NCBI GenBank assembly: GCA_900553955.1
Contig: USFO01000085.1
Location: forward strand, 1-6,675
DNA length: 6,675 nucleotides
Reading direction: 5' to 3'
DNA from: an uncultured Oscillospiraceae bacterium
Lineage (GTDB): Bacteria > Bacillota > Clostridia > Oscillospirales > Ruminococcaceae
Below, one piece after another: positions 1 through 4,681 of this stretch. The stretch's first letter is position 1. Each line of letters opens with the position of its first letter. The translations under genes and the position numbers were made by a program. The notes below the pieces were generated by a model. The model saw only the letters and a list, made by a program, of their open reading frames with translations. It was not told where the DNA came from and made no database searches.

Positions 1-53
1 GCGCGACCTTGCCAAGGTCGAGGTAGCGAGTTCAAGCCTCGTAACCCGCTCCA
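1..53 (+). tRNA. tRNA-Gly (anticodon GCC), 3' part only
   Basis: The window opens inside a tRNA whose acceptor 5' strand and D arm lie upstream. The anticodon stem pairs 4-8 with 16-20 around a seven-base loop with anticodon GCC at 11-13, so it reads glycine codons GGC and GGU. The T arm is 26-30 / 38-42 with the loop TTCAAGC. The 3' acceptor strand is 43-49, followed by discriminator T50 and an encoded CCA at 51-53. The sequence closely follows bacterial tRNA-Gly(GCC). It is probably co-transcribed with the tRNA-Cys downstream, since no promoter is seen between them. Confidence 0.93.
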
Positions 54-54
54 G

Positions 55-90
55 ATTTACGCCCCAATACATAATGTTTGGGGCGTAAAT
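55..90. repeat. 13-bp perfect inverted repeat between two tRNA genes
   Basis: Arms 55-67 and 78-90 (ATTTACGCCCCAA and its exact complement) enclose a 10-base loop that can itself pair ACAT with ATGT. The element fills almost the whole 42-bp spacer between tRNA-Gly and tRNA-Cys. No T tract follows on the plus strand (the next bases are AATAT), so it is not a classical intrinsic terminator for the tRNA-Gly transcript. It may be a processing or stability hairpin in a joint tRNA precursor, or a small dispersed repeat; the sequence alone does not decide. Confidence 0.8.
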
Positions 91-95
91 AATAT

Positions 96-170
<75 letters not shown>

Positions 171-171
171 G

Positions 172-207
172 AAAATCCCGAATGCTGTGCATTCGGGATT
201 TTTCTTT
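172..207 (+). terminator. Intrinsic terminator of the tRNA transcript
   Basis: A 14-bp stem pairs 172-185 with 189-202 (core ATCCCGAATGC) around a three-base loop TGT and runs straight into TTTTTCTTT. The stem starts one base after the CCA of tRNA-Cys, so it ends that transcript. The A run on the left arm means it could also stop transcription arriving from the right. Confidence 0.9.
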
Positions 208-220
208 GTGTGCAAACGGC

Positions 221-249
221 TCGACTAAAAGGAAAATTGCTGCTATACT
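221..249 (+). promoter_or_regulatory. Predicted sigma-A promoter for the phosphatase gene
   Basis: A -35-like TCGACT (221-226, four of six matches to TTGACA) is separated by exactly 17 bp from a -10 TATACT (244-249, five of six matches to TATAAT). Transcription would start near 256, giving a leader of about 23 bases. It lies between the tRNA terminator and the first codon, so the phosphatase gene probably has its own start. Confidence 0.6.
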
Positions 250-266
250 AAAGAAAAACTGATTTT

Positions 267-270
267 GGAG
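267..270 (+). promoter_or_regulatory. Ribosome binding site that fixes the phosphatase start
   Basis: GGAG at 267-270 lies eight bases before ATG 279. A longer reading from GTG 270 would begin inside this site and has no other Shine-Dalgarno sequence, so ATG 279 is preferred. Confidence 0.75.
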
Positions 271-278
271 TGTACGGA

Positions 279-734
279 ATGAAAAAGATACTCTTTGTTT
301 GCTACGGCAACATTTGCCGCAGCCCCATGGCGGAATTTGTTATGAAAAAGCTTGCGGAAGAGGCGGGCTTGAGTTCGGAGCTTCGCATTGACTCCGCCGC
401 CACGAGCAGGGAGGAAATCGGGAACCCGGTGTATCCGCAGGCGAAGCGCAAGCTTGCGGAGCACAAAATATCCTGCGAGGGGCACGCCGCCCGCCAAATG
501 ACGAAAGGCGACTATGACGAATACGATTTGCTTATCGGAATGGACGGCGGCAACCTGCGGGATATGCGCCGCATTTGCGGCGGCGACCCCGACGGCAAAA
601 TATATCTTCTGCTGGACTACACAAGCCGCCCCGGAGATGTGGCGGATCCGTGGTACACCGGCGACTTTGAAGCCACATGGCGAGATGTTTCTGAGGGCTG
701 CTGTGGGCTGCTTAAAGAGCTTACGGAGGGATGA
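279..734 (+). CDS. Low-molecular-weight protein tyrosine phosphatase
   Basis: This 151-residue cytosolic enzyme is predicted to hydrolyse protein phosphotyrosine. The P-loop CYGNICRS (residues 8-15) has the nucleophile Cys8 and phosphate-binding Arg14 in the C(X)5R(S) pattern. The general-acid motif DPWY is at 123-126, and the length fits the family. Residue 12 is Ile, where the Bacillus arginine phosphatase YwlE has Thr; in YwlE that Thr is known to favour phosphoarginine, so tyrosine specificity is inferred here. The start is ATG 279, not GTG 270, because of GGAG at 267-270. Its stop overlaps ATGA at 731-734, beside the next small ORF. No partner tyrosine kinase gene is seen in the window. 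Confidence 0.93.
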   Translation: MKKILFVCYGNICRSPMAEFVMKKLAEEAGLSSELRIDSAATSREEIGNPVYPQAKRKLAEHKISCEGHAARQMTKGDYDEYDLLIGMDGGNLRDMRRICGGDPDGKIYLLLDYTSRPGDVADPWYTGDFEATWRDVSEGCCGLLKELTEG

Positions 735-736
735 GC

Positions 737-850
737 ATGGATATAAAGGACAGTGGTGAAATCGAAATTCTGACCGACTGCGAAAAGAAAACCACCGTCC
801 GCCTGAAAGAGCTTGTTCCGGACCGGTGGGGCGAGGAGAGGTTCTTATAA
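737..850 (+). CDS. Small ORF (37 aa) coupled to the phosphatase gene, unknown function
   Basis: A 37-codon frame starts at ATG 737, six bases after a strong GGAGGG (725-730) that lies inside the end of the phosphatase gene. An in-frame ATG at 731 overlaps the phosphatase stop codon but is too close to the ribosome site. The peptide is charged (MDIKDSGEIEIL..., ending DRWGEERFL), with no signal peptide or membrane segment. I recognise no family. Base composition matches the phosphatase gene rather than the AT-rich module to its right. It could be a true small protein or the surviving start of a longer gene cut off when the neighbouring module arrived. Its stop overlaps the convergent XRE gene by six bases, and its last codons lie in an imperfect direct repeat. 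Confidence 0.45.
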   Translation: MDIKDSGEIEILTDCEKKTTVRLKELVPDRWGEERFL

Positions 851-890
851 TTTTGCTTTCGGAAGCAGTGGGCGAGGAGAATCTATAATT
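826..890. repeat. Imperfect direct repeat, about 25 bp, at the edge of the XRE module
   Basis: Copy A (826-852) and copy B (868-890) both begin with GTGGG, share the exact 11-mer GGGCGAGGAGA (829-839 and 870-880, 41 bp apart) and both end in TATAATT. They differ by a few small gaps. Copy A holds the end of the 37-aa ORF; copy B lies in the tail of the XRE gene. The repeat falls where the GC-rich sequence changes to the AT-rich module, so it could be a duplication or recombination scar. Confidence 0.6.
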
Positions 891-1072
891 CCAGAAATAT
901 AATCCAAAGATATATTGTAATATTTAGCAAGGCAAACGGCAATATCTAAGGGAATTTCACGCTCTCCGCGCTCATAACGCTGATAAGTTGTAGTATAAAG
1001 ACCAATGTCGGCGGCAACTTCCGCCTGAGTTTTGTCTGCGTCTTCCCTTAAATCTCTGATTCTTTGATACAT
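845..1072 (-). CDS. Cro/CI-type (XRE family) helix-turn-helix regulator
   Basis: This 75-residue protein is little more than a DNA-binding domain. The Cro/CI fold is clear: QAEVAADIG (residues 16-24) forms the positioning helix, TTTYQRYERG (27-36) the recognition helix, and then comes the typical segment EIPLDIAVCLAKYYNISLDY. The tail (SPRPLLPKAKL) is short and has no peptidase or sensor domain, so it is likely a simple repressor or dual regulator. ATG 1072 follows AAAGGGGG on the minus strand at good spacing. It is divergent from the 68-aa/lipoprotein pair across a control region with a perfect inverted repeat, its probable operator. Small XRE genes like this are common in prophages, mobile islands and toxin-antitoxin loci. 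No terminator is visible at its 3' end, so its transcript may run antisense into the phosphatase gene. Confidence 0.9.
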   Translation of the reverse strand: MYQRIRDLREDADKTQAEVAADIGLYTTTYQRYERGEREIPLDIAVCLAKYYNISLDYISGIIDSPRPLLPKAKL

Positions 1073-1099
1073 AATATTGTGCCCCCTTTACTAAAAAAC

Positions 1100-1127
1100 A
1101 TTTTATAAAAAAGTGTTGTATTGTCTT
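1100..1127 (-). promoter_or_regulatory. Possible promoter of the XRE gene
   Basis: Read on the minus strand, AAGACA (1127-1122, four of six matches) is followed after 16 bp by TAAAAT (1105-1100, five of six matches). Transcription would start near 1093, about 20 bases before the ATG. Its -35 shares bases 1126-1127 with the forward promoter's -35, so the two polymerases should exclude each other. Confidence 0.45.
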
Positions 1128-1155
1128 GACAGATAACACCGAACGGTGTTATAAT
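1126..1155 (+). promoter_or_regulatory. Strong sigma-A promoter for the 68-aa protein and lipoprotein genes
   Basis: A perfect TTGACA (1126-1131) and a perfect TATAAT (1150-1155) are separated by 18 bp. This is the best consensus promoter in the window. Transcription would start near 1162, giving a leader of about 105 bases before ATG 1269. The spacer and the first half of the -10 lie within a perfect inverted repeat, so the promoter is probably strong but repressed. Confidence 0.85.
1133..1152. promoter_or_regulatory. Probable operator for the XRE regulator (9+9 bp inverted repeat)
   Basis: ATAACACCG (1133-1141) and its exact complement CGGTGTTAT (1144-1152) flank a two-base centre AA. The 20-bp dyad has the size and symmetry expected for a dimeric Cro/CI-type protein. 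It occupies the spacer and the first three bases of the -10 of the forward promoter, so binding should block that promoter. Measured from the predicted XRE start it covers about -40 to -59, a place from which a bound regulator could also affect its own gene. Symmetry and position are seen directly; which protein binds is inferred. Confidence 0.75.
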
Positions 1156-1188
1156 TGCGGCAAGCAGGGAACACTTTTTATTTTATTA

Positions 1189-1258
1189 GCATAGCTCAGG
1201 TGGCTTATTGGTTCAGCTATTGCAAAAGTGTCCCCTGAAAGATATGACGGAAGGGGGA
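1189..1258 (+). other. Leader with two possible hairpins before the 68-aa gene
   Basis: The untranslated leader can form a first hairpin, GCATAGCT (1189-1196) with AGCTATTGC (1215-1223) with one bulged base. A second, weaker one pairs CCCCT (1232-1236) with AGGGG (1252-1256). The second stem would bury most of the AAGGGGG ribosome site used by the downstream gene. This is pairing by eye; no known riboswitch is recognised. Confidence 0.3.
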
Positions 1259-1268
1259 AGAATGAGCA

Positions 1269-1475
1269 ATGGAGGATCGTATTATACTCAAAATATTTGT
1301 CGGCGAAAACGCAGAATCTTCGTATAATTGCGATTTGGAAACGGCTATTGAAATATGTTCTAAAAACCACCCAAATCATGAAGAAAAGATTCAAATTTAC
1401 GAATCCAACAGACATGACAGGCTTAATAAACTGCTTGCGGAAAGAATAGACGGAAATTGGCAGTACAGCGAATGA
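1269..1475 (+). CDS. Small acidic protein (68 aa), unknown function
   Basis: A 68-residue cytosolic protein with no signal peptide or membrane segment. It starts with a beta-like stretch (RIILKIFVGE), passes through a probable helix (DLETAIEICS) and ends in a charged part (RLNKLLAERIDGNWQYSE). I recognise no family. ATG 1269 lies 11 bases after GGGGG (1253-1257). Another ATG at 1262 sits closer to that site but opens only a 21-codon frame. A GTG-initiated frame from 1228 over the same DNA is Lys/Arg-rich and has no ribosome site, so it is less likely. It is the first gene after the XRE-controlled promoter and lies 38 bases before the lipoprotein gene with no terminator between, so the two are probably one operon. 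Confidence 0.65.
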   Translation: MEDRIILKIFVGENAESSYNCDLETAIEICSKNHPNHEEKIQIYESNRHDRLNKLLAERIDGNWQYSE

Positions 1476-1513
1476 TGCAGAAGCTGCTTTGAACGAGAAA
1501 TAGGAGGGCTAAT

Positions 1514-2107
1514 ATGAAAAAAGTATTGTGTTTGTTGCTTACTTTTGTTCTTTTGATTGGAATGACGGCGTGCAAAAAAACGCTTTCCGAAGAAGAGGCA
1601 AAAGAGCTGAAAGACAAAGGATACGAATATTATAATACTGGACGGTTTGCCGAGGCTATAGATACCTGGCAGGACCTTTATGATGGCAGCGGATGTGATG
1701 AAAAATTCTTTAATGATAAAAAGAACGATGCAGAAGCCAATTCCATACTATGCCAATATATTTCACTTGCAATAAGCGAACTGAGAGGAAAATTAAAAGA
1801 TCCAAGTTCATTGATTATTTATGATGCAACGATAACAAACAGCTATGATGAAAATTATTCTTTTACAATACAGTTTGATTATGGTGCTAAAAACAGCTTT
1901 GGCGGAATGGTACGCAATACTTTTACCAGCCGAAAATATAGCTTGTCAGATGCTGACAAGGAGGTCGTATACCAACAGAGCAAAAGGATGCTACGAAAGG
2001 ATCTTCCAGAGGAAACTTATAGAGGATTTTGGGGCGCTCCTTTTATAACCGACAGATATGTTACAGCAATATTAGAAGGCACTATTACTTATTATAACGG
2101 AAAATAA
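1514..2107 (+). CDS. Secreted lipoprotein with a TPR-like segment, unknown function
   Basis: This 197-residue protein begins with a lipoprotein signal peptide: MKK, a hydrophobic run (VLCLLLTFVLLIG) and a lipobox-like MTAC with Cys20 as the lipid-modified residue, so it should sit on the outer face of the membrane. Residues 32-56 (YEYYNTGRFAEAIDTWQDL) look like a single TPR unit. The second half carries LKDPSSLIIYDA (95-106) and FDYGAKNSFGGMVR (121-134). This resembles a pattern I recall from small secreted Bacillota proteins of unknown role, often written LKxPxSL...DYxAxNSFGG. AGGAGGG (1502-1508) lies five bases before ATG 1514. It is the last gene of the XRE-controlled unit and is closed by a terminator at 2115. 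Its base composition is AT-richer than that of the asparaginase operon, which hints at transfer. No enzyme motif is seen. Confidence 0.88.
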   Translation: MKKVLCLLLTFVLLIGMTACKKTLSEEEAKELKDKGYEYYNTGRFAEAIDTWQDLYDGSGCDEKFFNDKKNDAEANSILCQYISLAISELRGKLKDPSSLIIYDATITNSYDENYSFTIQFDYGAKNSFGGMVRNTFTSRKYSLSDADKEVVYQQSKRMLRKDLPEETYRGFWGAPFITDRYVTAILEGTITYYNGK

Positions 2108-2114
2108 TATAAAT

Positions 2115-2153
2115 ACAAAACGCACCCGTTTTTGCGGGTGCGTTTTGTGTTTT
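2115..2153 (+). terminator. Intrinsic terminator after the lipoprotein gene
   Basis: A perfect 14-bp stem pairs 2115-2128 with 2135-2148 (core AACGCACCCG) around TTTTTG and leads into TGTTTT. It lies eight bases after the stop codon and isolates the XRE module from the asparaginase operon. Confidence 0.9.
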
Positions 2154-2208
2154 CGCCCTCATCCCAAAAATTTCTCCCCACATAAATAAATTTATGCCCT
2201 CAAATAGG

Positions 2209-2242
2209 TTTACCAAAGCAAAAATATGTGATATTATATAAT
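2209..2242 (+). promoter_or_regulatory. Predicted promoter of the asparaginase operon
   Basis: TTTACC (2209-2214, four of six matches) and TATTAT (2232-2237, five of six) are 17 bp apart. A perfect TATAAT overlaps it at 2237-2242 but has no well-spaced -35. Either would give a leader of about 27-34 bases before GTG 2276. The intergenic stretch from 2154 holds no other clear signal. Confidence 0.5.
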
Positions 2243-2265
2243 GTAACCTTAAATATTTGCTGCGC

Positions 2266-2270
2266 GGAGG
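2266..2270 (+). promoter_or_regulatory. Ribosome binding site that fixes the asparaginase start at GTG
   Basis: GGAGG at 2266-2270 lies five bases before GTG 2276. The longer in-frame reading from GTG 2228 has no ribosome site, overlaps the -10 region and adds residues not expected in the family, so GTG 2276 is chosen. Confidence 0.8.
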
Positions 2271-2275
2271 ATAAT

Positions 2276-3283
2276 GTGAAGCGTATCTGTATTATTTATA
2301 CCGGCGGAACCATAGGTATGGAGCGGTCGGAAAACGGCTACCGTCCGGGCAAGGAACCTTTTGCGAACATAATGGCGCGAATAAGCGATTTTTCCTCGCC
2401 GGAGCTGCCGGAATACGATGTAATCGAGTTTTTGCCGCTTTTGGACTCTTCCGACGTTACGGTAAGCGAATGGAACAAAATAGGTCACGCTATTTATGAG
2501 CACATGGACGAATACGACGGCTTTGTGGTTCTTCACGGAACGGATACCATGGCGTACACCGCTTCGGCGCTTTCGTTCATTCTGCAAAATTTGCCGAAGC
2601 CGGTCATTCTCACCGGTTCGCAAATTCCGCTTTGCGAAATAAGAAGCGACGCCAAGGACAATTTGATTGCTTCCCTGCTCATTGCGGCTTCCGGCAAAAT
2701 TCACGAGGTTTGCCTTTACTTTGCAGGAAAACTTATTCGCGGCAACAGAGCGATAAAAATGTCCGCAGACAGCTTTATTGCGTTTGATTCGCCGAACTAT
2801 CCGCACCTTGCGGAAGCGGGAATCGATATAAAGTACAGGGAATCCGTGCTCATGAAAAAGAGTGAAAAGCCTTGCGTGCTCAAGGAGCTTGACGAAGAGC
2901 CGGTGGGCGTGCTCAAAATTTTCCCGGGAATTCACATCGAACTTTTTGAGCACATAATCACAAAAAAGCTCCGCGGCGTGGTGCTCGAAACCTTCGGCGC
3001 GGGCAATGTGCCGAACTACTGCGCGGCGCTGACGCAAATAATACAAAAAGCATACGAAAACGGAACCATCGTTGTGGTGTGCTCCCAGTGTCCTACGGGC
3101 ACGGTTAGCCTCGGAACATACGCCGCAAGCTCCTGCCTTAAAAGAGCGGGCGCGGTCAGCGGAAAAAACATGACGACGGAGGCCGCTGTTGCAAAGCTGT
3201 ATTATCTTTTCAGCTGCGGATATTCAAAAAACAAAATAAAAGAGCTTATGGAAGTTAATCTTTGCGGCGAGCTTGATGAGTAA
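2276..3283 (+). CDS. ansA: Type I (cytosolic) L-asparaginase
   Basis: This 335-residue enzyme hydrolyses L-asparagine to aspartate and ammonia. The family signatures are present: YTGGTIGM (residues 8-15) with the nucleophile Thr12, substrate-binding DSSD (57-60), HGTDTMAY (87-94) with catalytic Thr89 and Asp90, TGSQIPL (113-119) and RGNRAIK (155-161) with Lys161 completing the catalytic set. The absence of a signal peptide and a length close to E. coli AnsA (about 338) indicate the cytosolic type I form. The start is GTG 2276, read as Met. It is the first gene of a three-gene operon; the next gene starts 12 bp after its stop. Related Glu-tRNA(Gln) amidotransferase subunits (GatD) are longer, so asparaginase is preferred. 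Confidence 0.92.
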   Translation: MKRICIIYTGGTIGMERSENGYRPGKEPFANIMARISDFSSPELPEYDVIEFLPLLDSSDVTVSEWNKIGHAIYEHMDEYDGFVVLHGTDTMAYTASALSFILQNLPKPVILTGSQIPLCEIRSDAKDNLIASLLIAASGKIHEVCLYFAGKLIRGNRAIKMSADSFIAFDSPNYPHLAEAGIDIKYRESVLMKKSEKPCVLKELDEEPVGVLKIFPGIHIELFEHIITKKLRGVVLETFGAGNVPNYCAALTQIIQKAYENGTIVVVCSQCPTGTVSLGTYAASSCLKRAGAVSGKNMTTEAAVAKLYYLFSCGYSKNKIKELMEVNLCGELDE

Positions 3284-3295
3284 TGGGGAATAATA

Positions 3296-3976
3296 ATGGA
3301 TATAGAACTTTTTTATGAAGAAATGGGCAGCGGAGAGCCCTTGATACTCCTTCACGGAAACGGCGAGGATCATACGATATTCGACAATGTGGCAAAGCAT
3401 TTTGCGAAAAAATATCGGGTAATCACCATTGATACCCGCGGTCACGGCAAATCGCCCCTTGGGGACGAGCCCTTTTCGCTGTATCAGTTCGCCGAAGACC
3501 TGAATGAGTTTATGAACGAGCAGAAGATTGAGAAAGCAAACATTCTCGGCTTCAGCGACGGAGGAAATATTGCGCTTATTTTCGCTTCGGAATATCCCGA
3601 AAAGGTAATCAAGCTCATAGCAAACGGAGCGAACACCAAGCCCTCCGGAATAAAACCGCTGGTTCATCTGGCGATGCTTTTCCGCTATATGCTCTATTCC
3701 GTTGCGGCTGCATTCTCCGGCAAATTCGAGCTTAAAAAGGCGCTTTACTACATAATGCTTCACGAACCGCATATCACGAAGGAGGAGCTTGAGCAGATAA
3801 CTGCGCCCACGCTCGTGCTTGTGGGAACGGAGGATCTCATAAGGGAGTCCGAGAGCAAATACATTAAAAAATCAATTCCGAACAGCGAAATAGTGTTCGT
3901 TCTCGGCAATCACTTCATTGTGAAGAACAACACCAAGGATTATATTTTCGCAGTGGAAAAATTTCTTGATAAATAA
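3296..3976 (+). CDS. Alpha/beta hydrolase
   Basis: A 226-residue cytosolic alpha/beta-hydrolase-fold enzyme. The oxyanion-hole motif is HGNG (residues 20-23). DTRGHGKS (46-53) is the usual loop after strand 4. The nucleophile elbow GFSDGG (85-90) gives Ser87, Asp180 in VGTEDLI is the probable acid, and His206 in LGNHF the base, so the triad is complete. The cap between about 112 and 165 is short and helical. The substrate cannot be read from the sequence; esterase or lactonase-like activity is possible. GGGGAA (3285-3290) precedes ATG 3296. It lies 12 bp after the asparaginase stop and 12 bp before the next gene, so the three are co-transcribed. Confidence 0.88.
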   Translation: MDIELFYEEMGSGEPLILLHGNGEDHTIFDNVAKHFAKKYRVITIDTRGHGKSPLGDEPFSLYQFAEDLNEFMNEQKIEKANILGFSDGGNIALIFASEYPEKVIKLIANGANTKPSGIKPLVHLAMLFRYMLYSVAAAFSGKFELKKALYYIMLHEPHITKEELEQITAPTLVLVGTEDLIRESESKYIKKSIPNSEIVFVLGNHFIVKNNTKDYIFAVEKFLDK

Positions 3977-3988
3977 AGGGGAACAGCT

Positions 3989-4513
3989 ATGAAAAAGCTT
4001 CTTGTGGTAGTTGACTATCAGAACGATTTTGTAAACGGCAGCCTCGGCTTCAAAGAAGCGGAAGCGCTTGACGAGCCCATTGCCGCCAAGGTCGAAGCAT
4101 ATCGCGCCGAGGGTGCTGATATAGTTTATACTATGGATACTCACGGTCCGCAGTATCTTGAGATGCAGGAGGGCAGAAAGCTGCCTGTGCCGCATTGCTT
4201 GAACGGAACCGAGGGCTGGAAGCTCTATGGCAAAACCGGAGAGGTTTGCAAGGACGCCATGACCATAGGCAAGCACACCTTCGGCAGCATGGATCTTGCG
4301 GAAATGGCGCTGTTCAAGGGCTATGACCAAATCGAAATTTGCGGCGTTGTGACCAATATCTGCGTTATGGCGAACGCGGTTTTGCTTAAAACCACTCAGC
4401 CGGAGGCGGAAATCATAATCGATGCAAAATGCGTTGCAAGCAACGACAAGCGCCTCAACGAAGAAGCTCTTGACGTGCTCGAGGGCATGCAGTTCACGGT
4501 TATAAACAGATAA
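3989..4513 (+). CDS. Nicotinamidase/isochorismatase-family cysteine hydrolase
   Basis: This 174-residue enzyme has the catalytic triad of the family: Asp9 in VVDYQNDF, Lys95 in IGKHTFGS and Cys125 in GVVTNICVMA, where VV just before the Cys is the usual cis-peptide site. Asp50, His52 (MDTH) and His69 (PVPHC) match the metal ligands of nicotinamidases, which favours nicotinamide-to-nicotinate deamidation, a step of NAD salvage, over isochorismatase activity. It is shorter than typical PncA (about 185-215), so another small amide could be the substrate. Start ATG 3989 follows AGGGGAA at suitable spacing. It is the third gene of the asparaginase operon, suggesting a shared amide-hydrolysis theme, and is followed by two hairpins. 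Confidence 0.85.
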   Translation: MKKLLVVVDYQNDFVNGSLGFKEAEALDEPIAAKVEAYRAEGADIVYTMDTHGPQYLEMQEGRKLPVPHCLNGTEGWKLYGKTGEVCKDAMTIGKHTFGSMDLAEMALFKGYDQIEICGVVTNICVMANAVLLKTTQPEAEIIIDAKCVASNDKRLNEEALDVLEGMQFTVINR

Positions 4514-4533
4514 TTATTGAATTTAACGCACAA

Positions 4534-4560
4534 AAAGCTCCGTTCGGTGAACGGGGCTTT
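4534..4560 (+). terminator. First hairpin after the asparaginase operon
   Basis: A 12-bp stem with one G-U pair joins 4534-4545 to 4549-4560 (core GCTCCGTTC) around GGT. The following tract is weak (CAGTTT), so alone it may terminate poorly; the next hairpin backs it up. Confidence 0.6.
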
Positions 4561-4568
4561 CAGTTTGT

Positions 4569-4600
4569 CGAAAAAATCCGGCTTATGCCGGATTTTTTCG
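4569..4600. terminator. Bidirectional intrinsic terminator between convergent genes
   Basis: A perfect 14-bp stem, 4569-4582 with 4587-4600, has a GC core (TCCGGC), loop TTAT and a six-base A or T run at each foot. It therefore has a U tract in either direction and can stop both the operon from the left and the surface-protein transcript from the right. Confidence 0.85.
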
Positions 4601-4626
4601 CATCTTTATAAAAAACTAAGTTTTTC

Positions 4627-4660
4627 AAAAAGCTGTGCCCTGTTCATAGGAACAGGGCAC
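4627..4660 (-). terminator. Intrinsic terminator of the surface-protein gene
   Basis: An 11-bp perfect stem pairs 4635-4645 with 4650-4660 (GTGCCCTGTTC and its complement) around ATAG. On the minus strand it is followed by AGC and five T residues (4631-4627). It begins 22 bases after the stop codon at 4682-4684. TTTT at 4661-4664 would also give weak plus-strand function. Confidence 0.8.
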
Positions 4661-4681
4661 TTTTGTTATCGCCTGCGGCGA

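Larger units (their letters stand above)
1105..1181. repeat. Outer inverted repeat flanking the operator
   Basis: ATAAAAAAGTGTT (1105-1117) and AACACTTTTTAT (1170-1181) are complementary except for one extra A in the left arm. Their midpoint lies near 1143, almost exactly the midpoint of the inner operator (1142.5). The AACAC core repeats the start of the operator half-site (AACACC). They could be auxiliary half-sites for the same regulator. Confidence 0.5.

Noticed and set aside
851..867. Small hairpin TGCTT-TCGG-AAGCA as a terminator for the XRE gene
   Set aside because: The stem is only 5 bp, lies inside the coding end of the XRE gene, and has no proper T tract on the minus strand.
1192..1218. 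tRNA-like string TAGCTCAGGTGG followed by GGTTCAGCT
   Set aside because: It resembles a tRNA D arm, but no matching acceptor stem, anticodon stem or T arm can be drawn around it.
1228..1449. A 73-residue frame from GTG 1228 overlapping the 68-aa gene
   Set aside because: No ribosome site before the GTG, an unusual Lys/Arg-rich composition, and the alternative frame at 1269 has a ribosome site and a more natural protein composition.
2249..3046. A 265-residue minus-strand frame inside the asparaginase gene
   Set aside because: It is a shadow of the asparaginase frame, with biased Arg/His composition and no signal or motif.
3224..4330. Minus-strand frames antisense to the hydrolase and cysteine hydrolase genes
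   Set aside because: Both plus-strand genes have full catalytic motifs and ribosome sites; the antisense frames have neither.
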